Shown one piece after another: positions 52,397-62,750 of a DNA stretch of 64,000 bases. The DNA lies in contig CABIWJ010000004.1 in the NCBI GenBank assembly GCA_902362455.1, positions 266,349-330,348 of the forward strand. Direction: 5' to 3'. This stretch comes from Eubacteriaceae bacterium. GTDB lineage: Bacteria; Bacillota; Clostridia; Lachnospirales; Lachnospiraceae. The first letter of the stretch is position 1. Each line of letters starts with the position of its first letter. The position numbers and the translations under genes were made by a program. The notes under the pieces were generated by a model. The model made no database searches, was not told the DNA's origin, and saw only the letters and a program-made list of their open reading frames with translations.

Positions 52397-53683
52397 ATGA
52401 ATGAATTAAAAGATAAAATGTATAATGGTTTAGGAATATCAAAGCAAGTTCTTGATTTCTGTACTGAAATTGAGGAAAGGTTACAAGACAGATTTAAGGA
52501 ATTTGATGAAAAGGCAGAATATAACCAGTTAAAGGTTATTAAGGCAATGCAGGAAGCAAGGGTAAGTGATGTACATTTCTCAGCTTCATCTGGTTATGGA
52601 TATAATGACTTAGGAAGAGATACATTAGAAGAAGTGTATGCGAAAGTATTTAATACAGAAGCAGCACTTGTACGTCCGCAGATAACTTGCGGAACCCATG
52701 CACTTGCACTTGCGCTTGCTTCTAATCTAAGACCTGGTGATGAGTTGTTATCAGTATCAGGAAAGCCTTATGACACATTAGAGGAAGTTATTGGAATAAG
52801 ACCATCTGTTGGTTCACTTAAAGAATTTGGAGTTACATATTCACAGGTAGATTTATTACCGGATGGCTCGTTTGACAAAGAGGGAATAAAAAAGGCAATT
52901 AATCCTAAAACTAAACTTATAGCAATTCAGCGTTCGAAAGGATATCTTCCTAGAAGAACTCTTTCACCATATGAAATAGGTGATGTTATAAAATTTATTA
53001 AAGAAATTAATCCTGAATTAATAGTGATGGTAGATAACTGTTATGGTGAATTCGTAGAATATGATGAACCGAGTGATTTTGGTGCAGATATGACAGTAGG
53101 TTCACTTATTAAGAATCCGGGTGGGGGACTTGCACCTATAGGTGGATACATTGTAGGAACTAAAGAATGTATTGAACAGGCGTCGTACAGACTTACAGCT
53201 CCAGGACTTGGAAGAGAAGTCGGTGCAACATTAGGTGTGACACAGAGCTTTTTCCAGGGATTATTCTTAGCACCTACTGTAGTAAGCGGAGCTTTAAAGG
53301 GTGCTGTATTTGCAGCTAATATATATGAGAAGTTAGGCTTTAAAGTAGTTCCTGATGGCAGTGAACCAAGATATGATATAATTCAGGCCATAGAATTCGG
53401 CCGTCCAGAGGGAGTTATTGAATTCTGTAAAGGTATACAGGCAGCAGCTCCGGTTGACAGCTTTGTTACACCAGAGCCATGGGCAATGCCAGGATATGAT
53501 AGCGATGTAATTATGGCAGCAGGTGCATTTATTCAGGGTTCATCAATTGAACTTAGTGCAGATGGACCTATTAAGCCACCTTATGCAGTTTATTTTCAGG
53601 GTGGTCTTACATGGTATCATGCGAAACTTGGCATAATAAATTCTTTACAAAAATTAGTAGATGCGGGTATTGTTAAATTATAA
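52397..53683 (+). CDS. COG4100 PLP-dependent enzyme (methionine gamma-lyase / aluminium resistance family, YnbB)
   Basis: This 428-residue protein is a fold-type I PLP enzyme of the COG4100 family, historically called aluminium resistance protein and corresponding to Bacillus YnbB. The start FSASSGYGYNDLGRDTLEEVYA and the segment GSLIKNPGGGLAPIGGYIVG, whose lysine is the expected PLP-binding residue, are characteristic. The physiological reaction is uncertain, possibly a C-S lyase. Its position just after miaA matches Firmicute gene order. Confidence 0.9.
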   Translation: MNELKDKMYNGLGISKQVLDFCTEIEERLQDRFKEFDEKAEYNQLKVIKAMQEARVSDVHFSASSGYGYNDLGRDTLEEVYAKVFNTEAALVRPQITCGTHALALALASNLRPGDELLSVSGKPYDTLEEVIGIRPSVGSLKEFGVTYSQVDLLPDGSFDKEGIKKAINPKTKLIAIQRSKGYLPRRTLSPYEIGDVIKFIKEINPELIVMVDNCYGEFVEYDEPSDFGADMTVGSLIKNPGGGLAPIGGYIVGTKECIEQASYRLTAPGLGREVGATLGVTQSFFQGLFLAPTVVSGALKGAVFAANIYEKLGFKVVPDGSEPRYDIIQAIEFGRPEGVIEFCKGIQAAAPVDSFVTPEPWAMPGYDSDVIMAAGAFIQGSSIELSADGPIKPPYAVYFQGGLTWYHAKLGIINSLQKLVDAGIVKL

Positions 53684-53757
53684 TTATTATGCTATTATAA
53701 AAAAGATTTTAGCAATTTTCTTTTTTGAATCTGGAGAGAATAATTGATGAAAGGATG

Positions 53758-54447
53758 ATGAAGATAACATCGATTAAGGAAATCAGAAAAGAAAACAGAC
53801 CTTATGAGAAATTTTTACTCAAAGGTCCCGAGGCTCTTACAGATTCAGAGCTTCTTGCAATTATAATCAGGACAGGTACTTATAATATGACATCTGTAGA
53901 ATTATCAGATGCAGTATTATCAATGTCTAAATCGGATAATATATTAGGAATAACAAATTTGTCTTTAAAGGAATTACAGAGTATTAAAGGAATAGGACTT
54001 GTGAAAGCTACGCAGATAAAGTGTGTGGCAGAATTAAGCAGACGTATTTCTAAAGGAAACATTCCACTTGATAAAGAATTTATTTCACCTGAGATAATTG
54101 CAAATTATTATATGGAAGACTTAAGACACCTTGAAACTGAGCGCCTGCTTGTAGTAATGCTTAATACGAAGCACAGATTCCTAGGTGATTTTGAATTGTC
54201 TAAAGGGACGGTTAATGCATCAATGGCATCCCCAAGAGAGGCATTTATAGAAGCACTTAGGACAGGTGCAGTATATATAATACTGCTGCATAATCACCCT
54301 AGTGGTGACCCGACACCTAGCCGTGAAGATATAGTAACGACAAAGCGTATGAAAGAGGCGGGAAATATTATCGGTATTAATCTGATAGACCACATAATTA
54401 TTGGCGATAATAAATATATAAGTCTGAAACAAATTGGATTGTTTTAG
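53758..54447 (+). CDS. radC: RadC family JAB/MPN domain protein
   Basis: This 229-residue protein has N-terminal helix-hairpin-helix DNA-binding segments (GPEALTDSELLAIIIRTGT, IKGIGLVKATQI) and a C-terminal metal-binding JAMM motif HNHPSGDPTPSREDI. Function is uncertain despite its name. The start is unsettled: ATG 53758 gives the usual N-terminus, but the best ribosome site GGAGAG (53733-) leads first to ATG 53747, a three-codon frame ending TGATG at 53755-53760. It heads the mre-min operon. Confidence 0.92.
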   Translation: MKITSIKEIRKENRPYEKFLLKGPEALTDSELLAIIIRTGTYNMTSVELSDAVLSMSKSDNILGITNLSLKELQSIKGIGLVKATQIKCVAELSRRISKGNIPLDKEFISPEIIANYYMEDLRHLETERLLVVMLNTKHRFLGDFELSKGTVNASMASPREAFIEALRTGAVYIILLHNHPSGDPTPSREDIVTTKRMKEAGNIIGINLIDHIIIGDNKYISLKQIGLF

Positions 54448-54463
54448 AAAATGGAGGAGAATA

Positions 54464-55483
54464 ATGGCACAACATTCATATGGTATAGATTTAGGTACCA
54501 GCAATTTTAAAATTTTTGGATTAACAAATAAGAAAATAATAAATGAGAAAAACGTTATTGCTAAGAAGAACAAAGATGAAGTATTTCAGTTCGGTGACCT
54601 GGCATTTGAAATGTATGAGAAAGCACCTGAGAATATCGAGGTATCATTTCCTGTTAAATTTGGTGTAATTGCAGATATTAAGAATATGGATATTTTATTC
54701 GAAAGATTTTTCAAGAAATTAAATGGTAAAGGCATTACGGGTTCATCGAATTTCTGTATTGCAGTTCCTACTGATATTACAGAAGTAGAGAAAAGAGCCT
54801 TTTATGATATGATCGCGGAATCAAGAGTAAAGGCAAAACATATCAGTGTAGTTGAAAAGCCGATTGCAGATGCAGTTGGTGTAGGAATTGATGTTGAAAG
54901 TCCAAGAGGTAATCTTATTGTAAATATAGGTGCAGACACAACAGAGATTTCTGTAATATCATTAGGTGGAATTGTCTTAAGCAAGTTAATTAAAACAGGT
55001 GGTTCTAAATTAGATGATACAATCTGTAGCATTGTAAGAAAAAAATATAATCTTGTAATAGGAAGAAGAACAGCAGAACAAATTAAGATTAATCTTGCAG
55101 ATGCTATTAATGTTTCATCAAGTTCATATGTTGCCTTTGGAAGGAATATTGTAACAGGACTTCCAGCAAGCAAGGAGATAAGTTCAGAACTTGTTTTTGA
55201 AGCGATTCAGGAATGTTTACATTCTATTATAGATTCTATTAAAGTTATCTTAGAGAGAACTCCGCCTGAACTTGCTGCTGATATAATTAACACAGGGGTA
55301 TATCTTACAGGTGGTTCTTCATTAATCCAGAATATCGGACAGTTAATTACTAATGAAACAGGATTAAAGATTAATCTTGATGATGAACCTGAAGAGACAG
55401 TTATAAGAGGAATTGCTGAAATATTATCGAATAATAAGCTTAGTGAATTAATGTATGTTCCAAGAGAGAAACAATATAACTAA
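54464..55483 (+). CDS. mreB: Rod shape-determining protein MreB
   Basis: This 339-residue bacterial actin guides lateral wall synthesis. Nucleotide-binding motifs are YGIDLGTSNFKIF, NIGADTTEISVISLGG and LTGGSSLIQNIGQLI. ATG 54464 follows GGAGG; an earlier in-frame ATG lies in radC. mreC and mreD follow, then a PBP2, the normal elongation cluster. Confidence 0.94.
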   Translation: MAQHSYGIDLGTSNFKIFGLTNKKIINEKNVIAKKNKDEVFQFGDLAFEMYEKAPENIEVSFPVKFGVIADIKNMDILFERFFKKLNGKGITGSSNFCIAVPTDITEVEKRAFYDMIAESRVKAKHISVVEKPIADAVGVGIDVESPRGNLIVNIGADTTEISVISLGGIVLSKLIKTGGSKLDDTICSIVRKKYNLVIGRRTAEQIKINLADAINVSSSSYVAFGRNIVTGLPASKEISSELVFEAIQECLHSIIDSIKVILERTPPELAADIINTGVYLTGGSSLIQNIGQLITNETGLKINLDDEPEETVIRGIAEILSNNKLSELMYVPREKQYN

Positions 55484-55506
55484 AAGACTATCAGAGGTAT
55501 ATTATT

Positions 55507-56358
55507 TTGAGAAGACGAGAAAAAAAAGAATTTCCAATTAAATATGTTTTATTCATTTTAACATTCCTTTGTTTTGTGCTTATTGTTTCTTCATTTGTAT
55601 TTAAAGGATTTGCAACACCAGTTAAATCGGTTGCAACATATGTCATGACGCCAGTTACAAAGGGTATGAATGAAGTTGGAAAGTGGCTTACTGACAGAGC
55701 TGCAGATATAAAGGAACTTAAGAATATAAAAAGTGAGAATAAGAGTCTTAAAGAACAAATATTAGACTTACAAAATAAGAATGCATTATCAGTTGAAGAT
55801 CAGAATGAGTTAGACCAGTTAAGAAAATTATATAAACTTAGTGAACAATATTCTGATTACGAGACGGTTGGTGCAAGAATTATCAGTAAGGACACAAGTA
55901 ACTGGTATTCAACTTTTACAATTGATAAAGGAAGTAAGGATGGAATAGAAGTCGATATGAACGTTATCGGTGACGGAGGGCTTGTCGGAATCGTAAGTGA
56001 AGTTGGTGATAATTATTCTATAATCCGTTCAATTATTGATGATGAGAGCAATGTCAGTGCACAGTTTGCTTCAACATCTGATAAATGTATTGTAAAAGGA
56101 AGTCTGCAGTTAATTAATGATGGAATACTTCAGGTATTTAATATTAATAAGAATGCTAATGTAAATGAGGGTGATATGATTATCACATCTAATATAAGCA
56201 GTAAATTCTTACCGGGTATTTTGATAGGATATGTTAAAGATATTTCTGATGATTCTAATAATCTGACGAAGTCAGCATATGTTACTCCGGTAGTTGATTT
56301 TGCACATTTAGATATTGTTCTTATTATCAAACAACAGAAATTTACCGGTGAACAGTAG
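55507..56358 (+). CDS. mreC: Rod shape-determining protein MreC
   Basis: This 283-residue protein links MreB to periplasmic-side wall enzymes. A basic start (RRREKKEF) precedes one membrane segment (about residues 12-30), then a coiled coil (about 60-95) and the double beta-barrel domain with SKDTSNWYSTFTIDKGSKDGI and VIGDGGLVGIVSEVG. It starts at TTG 55507, nine bases after AGAGGT. Confidence 0.93.
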   Translation: MRRREKKEFPIKYVLFILTFLCFVLIVSSFVFKGFATPVKSVATYVMTPVTKGMNEVGKWLTDRAADIKELKNIKSENKSLKEQILDLQNKNALSVEDQNELDQLRKLYKLSEQYSDYETVGARIISKDTSNWYSTFTIDKGSKDGIEVDMNVIGDGGLVGIVSEVGDNYSIIRSIIDDESNVSAQFASTSDKCIVKGSLQLINDGILQVFNINKNANVNEGDMIITSNISSKFLPGILIGYVKDISDDSNNLTKSAYVTPVVDFAHLDIVLIIKQQKFTGEQ

Positions 56359-56389
56359 ATAACGATTTAATCGTGGAAATGAGGTATAT

Positions 56390-56908
56390 ATGCTTCGGAA
56401 AATTATATTAGGCATTTCAATATTTGTATTTTATCTGTTACAATGCACAGTATTTAAAGCACTTTCGTTAGCATCAGTATCACCGAACCTTTTACTCATA
56501 CTTACATTTGCAGCAGGATTTATGCGTGGTAAGAAAGAGGGAATGTTTGTTGGTTTTTTCAGTGGTCTGGTACTTGATATATTCTATGGGCAGGTAATTG
56601 GATTTAATGCATTATTGTATATGTATATCGGTTACATAAATGGCTTCTTTAATTCTATGTTCTATGATGAAGATGTTACGTTGCCTATCGGACTTGTATT
56701 CGGAAGTGACTTTGTGTATTCATTCTTCTATTATGTATTCAATTTTATGCTTAGAAACCGTTTAAATTTCATATATTATCTGATTCACATTATTTTACCA
56801 GAAATGATATATACAGTAGTTATTACACTTTTAATATATCGGATTATGTTAAAGATAAACCGTAAATTAGAAGCCTATGAGAAAAGGAGTGCAACAAAAT
56901 TTGGTTAA
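56390..56908 (+). CDS. mreD: Rod shape-determining protein MreD
   Basis: This 172-residue protein has about five membrane segments and completes MreBCD. Family features are LASVSPNLLLILTFAAGFMRGKKEGMFVGFFSGLVLDIFYG. GAGG precedes the ATG. Its end overlaps the start of the PBP2 gene by eight bases, so translation is probably coupled. Confidence 0.9.
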   Translation: MLRKIILGISIFVFYLLQCTVFKALSLASVSPNLLLILTFAAGFMRGKKEGMFVGFFSGLVLDIFYGQVIGFNALLYMYIGYINGFFNSMFYDEDVTLPIGLVFGSDFVYSFFYYVFNFMLRNRLNFIYYLIHIILPEMIYTVVITLLIYRIMLKINRKLEAYEKRSATKFG

Positions 56909-59744
56909 AGAATTTTTTGAATATATATTAAGTATCTTAAAATCAAGATTGTTCGTATTAGGAATTATTGTTGTGTTATTATTCTCAGTTCTGATGATAA
57001 GAATATTTAATGTACAGATTGTAAATGGAGAATATTATTTAGAAAATTACATCCAGATGGCAGAACGTGAGGTCCTTACATCCGGAACAAGAGGAATTAT
57101 ATACGATAGAAATGGTGAAGTCCTTGCATATAACAAACTTGCATATGCAATTGAAATTGAGGATGATATAAGTGATTCCACAGAAAATAAGGATAAAAAG
57201 CTTAATGAGATAATATCTGAAACCATTAATATAATTACATCAAATGGTGATACATTGATTAATGATTTTCCTATTATTCTTAATACAAATAATGAATTTG
57301 AATTTTCTGTATCTTCTGATAATGAAAGATTAAGATTCTTAAGAGATATTTATGGAAAAAAATCGATAAGTGAATTAGATACTAAAAAAGAGACACTGTC
57401 AACATCTACGGCAGATGATGTAATGAAATATCTTTGTGGTGAAAAGATGTTTGATATATCAGATGAATATGATAAGGCAGAACAGATTAAGATTGCTATG
57501 GTAAGATATAATCTGTCACTTAATCGTTTTCAGAAGTATATTTCTACTAAGATAGCTTCAAATGTATCTGAGGAGACTGTGGCAGCTATCTATGAGGCAC
57601 AGGCAGAGTTAAAAGGTGTAACTGTATCTGAAGAGACTGTAAGAGTATACAATGACAGTGTATATTTTGCACATATATTAGGTTATACAGGTACGATATC
57701 AGAAGATCAGTTAGCAGAGTTAAATTCTGATGGTGGCAGCTATATCAGTTCAGATGTCGTAGGTAAATCAGGAATAGAAAAAGAAATGGAATCTTATCTT
57801 CAGGGAACTAAAGGTAAGAGTACAATATTTGTAGATAATACCGGACGAATTCTTGAAAATGTAAGTAAGACAGATGCCAAGGCAGGAAATGATGTGTATT
57901 TAACGCTTGATGCTAAATTACAAAAGGCTGGATATACGATATTAGAACAGAAACTTGCAGGTATTTTATATTCGAAAATAGTTAATTATGATGTGACACC
58001 AAGTGAGGATATGAAGACAATCCCTATTCCGGTCAAAGATGTCTACTATCAGATTATCAATAATAATGTTGTAGATTTGAATAAGTTCGGACTGGAGTCT
58101 GCATCAGATAATGAGAAGAATATTTATGCGAAATTCGCAGCAAAACAGTCAGGTGTTATTAACTGGGTATATAGTGAACTTACAACTGATACACCAGAGG
58201 CACTCTCTGCGTTACCTGAAGAGAATAATACTTATTTGTCATATATATATACAAAATTAGCAGATACCGAGGGTATAATTAACAAAAAAGCAATTGATAG
58301 TGAAGATGAAACATATCAGAAATGGACTAATGAAACAATTAGTTTAAGAGAATTTCTGTTATATGCCATTTCTAAGAACTGGATAAATACTTCTAAGATA
58401 TTTGACTCTTCAGAAGTTAAATATTCTGATACAGATGAAATCTATAATAAATTAGTAGAACACATTTACAATAGTCTTCCGACTGATACAGGCTTTAGCA
58501 AAAAGATTTATTATTATCTTATCTATAGTGGTTCAATTAGTGGTAATCAGGTATGTATGTTATTATATGACCAGAATGTTCTAGAATATGATGAAGCAGC
58601 TTATACAGCACTTAGAAGTGGAAGTTCTGCATTTGAATTTATCAGGGAACAGATTAAACAGATTAAAATTACACCTGCACAGTTAGCACTTGATCCTTGT
58701 TCAGGTTCGTTAGTCGTAACAGATACTAATTCAGGTGATGTACTTGCATTAGTAACATATCCAAGCTATGATAATAATAAATTGTCGGGTTCAGTAGATG
58801 CAGTATATTGGAAACAGTTAAATAGTGATTTGTCACTTCCGCTATATAACAGAGCAACCCAAACGAGGACTGCACCAGGTTCTACTTTTAAGATGCTTTC
58901 GGCCATAACAGGATTAGAAGAAGGCTATCTGACACCAGGAAGAACAATTACAGACCTTGGTGAATTCAAGAAAATCACACCATCGCCAAAATGTTGGAGA
59001 TATCCGGGTAATCATGGTTCAATTAATGTCTCACAGGCACTTGAACACTCATGTAACTATTTCTTCTACGAAGTTGGCTATGAACTTAGTATTGACGAGC
59101 ATGGAGGTTTTAGCAGTGATTTAGGATTGTCTAAGCTTAAAAAATACGGTGTGCAACTTGGACTTACTACAAAATCAGGTGTTGAGATTGAAGAAAATGA
59201 ACCACTTTTCAGTACCGATAACTCAGTACGTTCAGCAATTGGACAGGGTTCAAATAGTTTTGCTAACATCCAGCTTGCAAGATATGTGAATACAGTTGCA
59301 AATAGTGGACATAATTATCAGTTGACACTACTTAATAAGGTTATTGATACAGATGGTAATCTTATTAAACAATATGAGCCTACATTAACTAATACAACTA
59401 ATTTCAGTCAGTCGACCTGGGATGCCGTTCATTATGGTATGAGACTTGTTATAACAGGTGGTACTGCAAAAGGAACATTTAATGGTTTCCAGATAAATGT
59501 GGCGGGTAAATCCGGTACTGCACAGGAGAATAAGTTGCGTTCAAACCACTCAGTATTCGTGGCATATGCTCCTTATGAGAATCCTGAAATCGCCTTAAGT
59601 GTATTAATTCCTAATGGTGAGTCATCAGGATATACGGCAGAGGTTGTACGTGATACAATCAAATACTACTATGGACTTACAACTGATGAAGAATTATATG
59701 GTGGTATAGCATCAATACCTACATCGGGTGTAACGAACGATTAA
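56901..59744 (+). CDS. mrdA: Penicillin-binding protein 2, elongasome transpeptidase with large insertion
   Basis: This class B PBP of about 947 residues cross-links lateral wall peptidoglycan with RodA. One membrane segment (about residues 14-36) leads to TSGTRGIIYDRNGEVLAYN and a dimerisation domain. The transpeptidase motifs are STFK (S661-K664), SCN (717-719) and KSG (870-872). It is far longer than the usual 600-700 residues because about 260 residues are inserted near 340-600, after LDAKLQKAGY and before SGSLVVTDTNSGDVLAL. The start is probably TTG 56901, after AAAGGAG; ATG 56877 lies upstream of that site. Confidence 0.93.
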   Translation: MVKEFFEYILSILKSRLFVLGIIVVLLFSVLMIRIFNVQIVNGEYYLENYIQMAEREVLTSGTRGIIYDRNGEVLAYNKLAYAIEIEDDISDSTENKDKKLNEIISETINIITSNGDTLINDFPIILNTNNEFEFSVSSDNERLRFLRDIYGKKSISELDTKKETLSTSTADDVMKYLCGEKMFDISDEYDKAEQIKIAMVRYNLSLNRFQKYISTKIASNVSEETVAAIYEAQAELKGVTVSEETVRVYNDSVYFAHILGYTGTISEDQLAELNSDGGSYISSDVVGKSGIEKEMESYLQGTKGKSTIFVDNTGRILENVSKTDAKAGNDVYLTLDAKLQKAGYTILEQKLAGILYSKIVNYDVTPSEDMKTIPIPVKDVYYQIINNNVVDLNKFGLESASDNEKNIYAKFAAKQSGVINWVYSELTTDTPEALSALPEENNTYLSYIYTKLADTEGIINKKAIDSEDETYQKWTNETISLREFLLYAISKNWINTSKIFDSSEVKYSDTDEIYNKLVEHIYNSLPTDTGFSKKIYYYLIYSGSISGNQVCMLLYDQNVLEYDEAAYTALRSGSSAFEFIREQIKQIKITPAQLALDPCSGSLVVTDTNSGDVLALVTYPSYDNNKLSGSVDAVYWKQLNSDLSLPLYNRATQTRTAPGSTFKMLSAITGLEEGYLTPGRTITDLGEFKKITPSPKCWRYPGNHGSINVSQALEHSCNYFFYEVGYELSIDEHGGFSSDLGLSKLKKYGVQLGLTTKSGVEIEENEPLFSTDNSVRSAIGQGSNSFANIQLARYVNTVANSGHNYQLTLLNKVIDTDGNLIKQYEPTLTNTTNFSQSTWDAVHYGMRLVITGGTAKGTFNGFQINVAGKSGTAQENKLRSNHSVFVAYAPYENPEIALSVLIPNGESSGYTAEVVRDTIKYYYGLTTDEELYGGIASIPTSGVTND

Positions 59745-59778
59745 GACATATAATAGCCATTATGTTAGCAGGAAAGGA

Positions 59779-60483
59779 ATGAAAATTCAAAAAATGAAAA
59801 ATTCTGTAGTGATAAAAGGAAATAAATATGGTATTATAGTTATGTTAGATAAAAATATACCATTTGATAATTTGTTGGCAGATATTGCTGAAAAATTTAA
59901 AGAATCATCAAAGTTTCTTGGTAACTCATCTATGGGAATTACTTTTGAGGGCAGATTTCTTGATAATAATGAGATACGTCAGGTCCTTGATACAATAGCA
60001 GATAATTCAGATTTGAATATTGTATGTGTTGTCGATAATGACAAGGAGCGCGAGGAATATTTCAAAAAAACAGTTGATCAGCATTTGAATGATTTGTCGA
60101 ATAATGATGGACAGTTCTATAGAGGAACCTTACGTTCAGGACAGGTAATCGAAAGTGAAGGAAGCATAGTGATTCTTGGTGATGTTAATCCAGGTGCAAA
60201 GGTAATTTCATCAGGTAATGTAATAATACTTGGTTCTCTTAAGGGAACAGTATATGCAGGTGTTACCGGTGACTCTACATCATTTGTAGTGGCATTAGAG
60301 ATGGAACCTATGCAGATAAGAATTGGTGATTACATTGCAAGAGCATCAGATGATGCTAAAAAGGCTAAGGATTCTAAAAATAAAAAGAATAAACCTGAAA
60401 CAAAGATTGCATTTGTAGAAAATGGTAATATTTATATAGAACCACTTAATAAAGAAGTTTTAAATGATATTCATTTTAACTAA
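59779..60483 (+). CDS. minC: Septum site-determining protein MinC
   Basis: This 234-residue protein inhibits FtsZ assembly away from midcell. The N-terminal domain is followed by the C-terminal beta-helix that binds MinD (GTLRSGQVIESEGSIVILGDVNPGA and SGNVIILGSLKGTVYAG). A Lys-rich stretch around residue 200 interrupts the last part. It is first of minC-minD-minE; AAAGGAATG overlaps its start. Confidence 0.93.
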   Translation: MKIQKMKNSVVIKGNKYGIIVMLDKNIPFDNLLADIAEKFKESSKFLGNSSMGITFEGRFLDNNEIRQVLDTIADNSDLNIVCVVDNDKEREEYFKKTVDQHLNDLSNNDGQFYRGTLRSGQVIESEGSIVILGDVNPGAKVISSGNVIILGSLKGTVYAGVTGDSTSFVVALEMEPMQIRIGDYIARASDDAKKAKDSKNKKNKPETKIAFVENGNIYIEPLNKEVLNDIHFN

Positions 60484-60511
60484 ACAATAAAACTTGGGAG
60501 GAATTGTTACA

Positions 60512-61294
60512 ATGAGTGAAGTAATTGTAGTAACATCAGGAAAAGGCGGCGTTGGTAAGACAACTACAACAGCCAACGTAGGTACAGGTTTAGCTATGCT
60601 GAACAAGAAAGTAGTATTGATTGACACAGATATAGGATTAAGAAATCTTGACGTCGTAATGGGGCTTGAGAATAGAATCGTATATAATCTTGTTGATGTT
60701 GTAAAAGGCAATTGTCGTGCAAAACAGGCAATGATTAAGGATAAACGTTATCCTAACTTATTCTTATTACCATGTGCTCAGGCAGGCGATAAGAACAGTG
60801 TATCTCCTGAAGAGATGAAAAAATTAACAGATGAATTAAGAGACGAATTTGATTACATAATTCTTGACTGTCCTGCAGGTATTGAGCAAGGCTTTAAGAA
60901 TGCCATAGCAGGCGCAGACAGAGCAATTGTTGTTACAATGCCTGAAGTATCAGCTATTCGTGATGCAGACAGAATTATTGGATTATTAGAAGCAAATGAG
61001 AAGAAACGTGCTGACCTTGTAGTTAATAGAATCCGTATGGATATGGTTAAAAAAGGTGAGATGATGTCAATTGATGATGTTGTGGATATTCTTGCAATTG
61101 ATTTAATTGGTGCTGTGCCTGATGATGAGAATATCGTTATTGCAACTAATAACGGTGAACCATTAGTTGGTTCTGACAGTCTTGCCGGACAGGCATATAT
61201 GAATATTTGTAAACGTATTCTTGGTGAAGAAGTTCCATTACTTGATTTAGATAAGAAGCAGGGCTTTTTCGCAAGATTATTTAAGAAAAACTAA
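60512..61294 (+). CDS. minD: Septum site-determining ATPase MinD
   Basis: This 260-residue ATPase recruits MinC to the membrane. The deviant Walker A GKGGVGKT is at residues 10-17, with DTDIGLRNLDVVMGLE following. The C-terminal amphipathic helix for membrane binding is KKQGFFARLFKKN. ATG 60512 follows GGGAGG. Confidence 0.96.
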   Translation: MSEVIVVTSGKGGVGKTTTTANVGTGLAMLNKKVVLIDTDIGLRNLDVVMGLENRIVYNLVDVVKGNCRAKQAMIKDKRYPNLFLLPCAQAGDKNSVSPEEMKKLTDELRDEFDYIILDCPAGIEQGFKNAIAGADRAIVVTMPEVSAIRDADRIIGLLEANEKKRADLVVNRIRMDMVKKGEMMSIDDVVDILAIDLIGAVPDDENIVIATNNGEPLVGSDSLAGQAYMNICKRILGEEVPLLDLDKKQGFFARLFKKN

Positions 61295-61306
61295 GGGGGT
61301 GTAAGT

Positions 61307-61594
61307 ATGAGTATCTTTGATATGTTCAAGAAGAAACCTTCTGGAAATGTCGCAAAAGACAGACTCAAGTTATTACTTGTATCAGACAGAGCAAATTGCT
61401 CACCAGAGATTATGGAATTGATTAAGAATGATATAATTAATGTAATTAAAAAGTATATGGAAATTGATTGTGACGGACTTGATATCCAGATAACACAGAC
61501 AGAGTCAGATAGCTCTAATGGTGCAGTTCCTGCACTTATCGCTAACATTCCAATCAAAGAAGTAAGACATAGTGCTGAAAAGGAAAATAAATAA
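61307..61594 (+). CDS. minE: Cell division topological specificity factor MinE
   Basis: This 95-residue protein drives MinCD oscillation. Recognisable segments are VAKDRLKLLLVSDRANCSPEIMELIKNDIINVIKKYMEID. Its presence shows the organism uses the MinE system rather than a DivIVA-MinJ arrangement. GGGGGTG precedes the ATG. rodA starts 3 bases after the stop. Confidence 0.95.
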   Translation: MSIFDMFKKKPSGNVAKDRLKLLLVSDRANCSPEIMELIKNDIINVIKKYMEIDCDGLDIQITQTESDSSNGAVPALIANIPIKEVRHSAEKENK

Positions 61595-61597
61595 AAC

Positions 61598-62734
61598 ATG
61601 GCAAGAATATTTGAAACTTTGAAAAGTTACAAATTCAGACATTTTAATATCAGATTACTAATCTGGGTATGTGCATTAACTGTTATTGGTATACTTGCAA
61701 TAGCGAGTGCGACAGATTCAGACATATATGAGAAGAAACAGATTATGGGTTTTGCGATGGGGCTATTTATAATGGTTATAGCCTGTCTTGTAAGTTATAA
61801 ATTCATTTTGAAGTTCTCGTGGGCATTTTATTTTCTGAATCTTATATTACTTATATGGGTAAAAGTCGCAGGTGCAAATAAAATGGGTGCTACCAGATGG
61901 ATAGATTTAGGTTTTATCCAGTTACAGCCATCGGAATTCACAAAGATATTTCTAATATTATTTTTTGCAAGATATTTATGTAAATATAAAGACCGCCTTA
62001 ATACATTACCTGTAATTGGTGGAGCAGTGGTATTATTTGCAATTCCACTTGCATTAGTATTAAAACAGCCGGATTTATCTACGAGTATTGTTATTTCACT
62101 TACATTTTGTGCAATAATGTATATGGCAGGACTCAGTTATAAGATAATCGGTGGCGTACTTGCAGTTGCAATTCCAGTTGCAGTTGTTTTAATATATCTG
62201 ATTATGCAGCCAAACCAGAAAATAATCGAAGAATATCAGTACAACAGAATTATTGGTTTCTATGATGAAAATAATGAGGTCGCTGAAAGAATTAATTACC
62301 AGCAGAAGAACTCTGTTATGGCAATCGGTTCAGGCGGACTTTGGGGAAAAGGTTTAAACAATAACACGACAACAAGTGTTAAAAATGGTAATTATATATC
62401 AGAACCACAGACAGACTTCATCTTCTGTATAGTAGGTGAGGAATTAGGGTTTGTAGGTGCTTCGGCAGTTATAATACTGCTCTTGTTAATAATACTTGAG
62501 TGCTTTTATATCGGAACAAATGCACCTGATATGGCAGGTAAACTTATCGCCTGTGGATTTGGTTTTCTGTTAGCCATTCAATCGTTTGTAAATATTGGTG
62601 TAGTTACAAGAATTATTCCGAATACCGGATTACCATTACCATTTGTAAGTTATGGACTCAGCTCATTACTAAGTCTGTTTGCATGTATTGGTGTAATTCT
62701 TAATATCGGACTTCAGCGAAAAGAAATTATATAA
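61598..62734 (+). CDS. rodA: Rod shape-determining SEDS glycosyltransferase RodA
   Basis: This 378-residue membrane protein polymerises glycan strands in elongation. SEDS features are GATRWIDLGFIQLQPSEFTKI, LKQPDLSTSIVIS, GSGGLWGKGL, PQTDFIFCIVGEELGF and IPNTGLPLPFVSYGLSSL. Ten membrane segments are expected. Its operon partner is PBP2. It starts directly after minE with weak upstream purines, implying translational coupling. Confidence 0.94.
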   Translation: MARIFETLKSYKFRHFNIRLLIWVCALTVIGILAIASATDSDIYEKKQIMGFAMGLFIMVIACLVSYKFILKFSWAFYFLNLILLIWVKVAGANKMGATRWIDLGFIQLQPSEFTKIFLILFFARYLCKYKDRLNTLPVIGGAVVLFAIPLALVLKQPDLSTSIVISLTFCAIMYMAGLSYKIIGGVLAVAIPVAVVLIYLIMQPNQKIIEEYQYNRIIGFYDENNEVAERINYQQKNSVMAIGSGGLWGKGLNNNTTTSVKNGNYISEPQTDFIFCIVGEELGFVGASAVIILLLLIILECFYIGTNAPDMAGKLIACGFGFLLAIQSFVNIGVVTRIIPNTGLPLPFVSYGLSSLLSLFACIGVILNIGLQRKEII

Positions 62735-62750
62735 CAGTAGGAGGTAGCTT

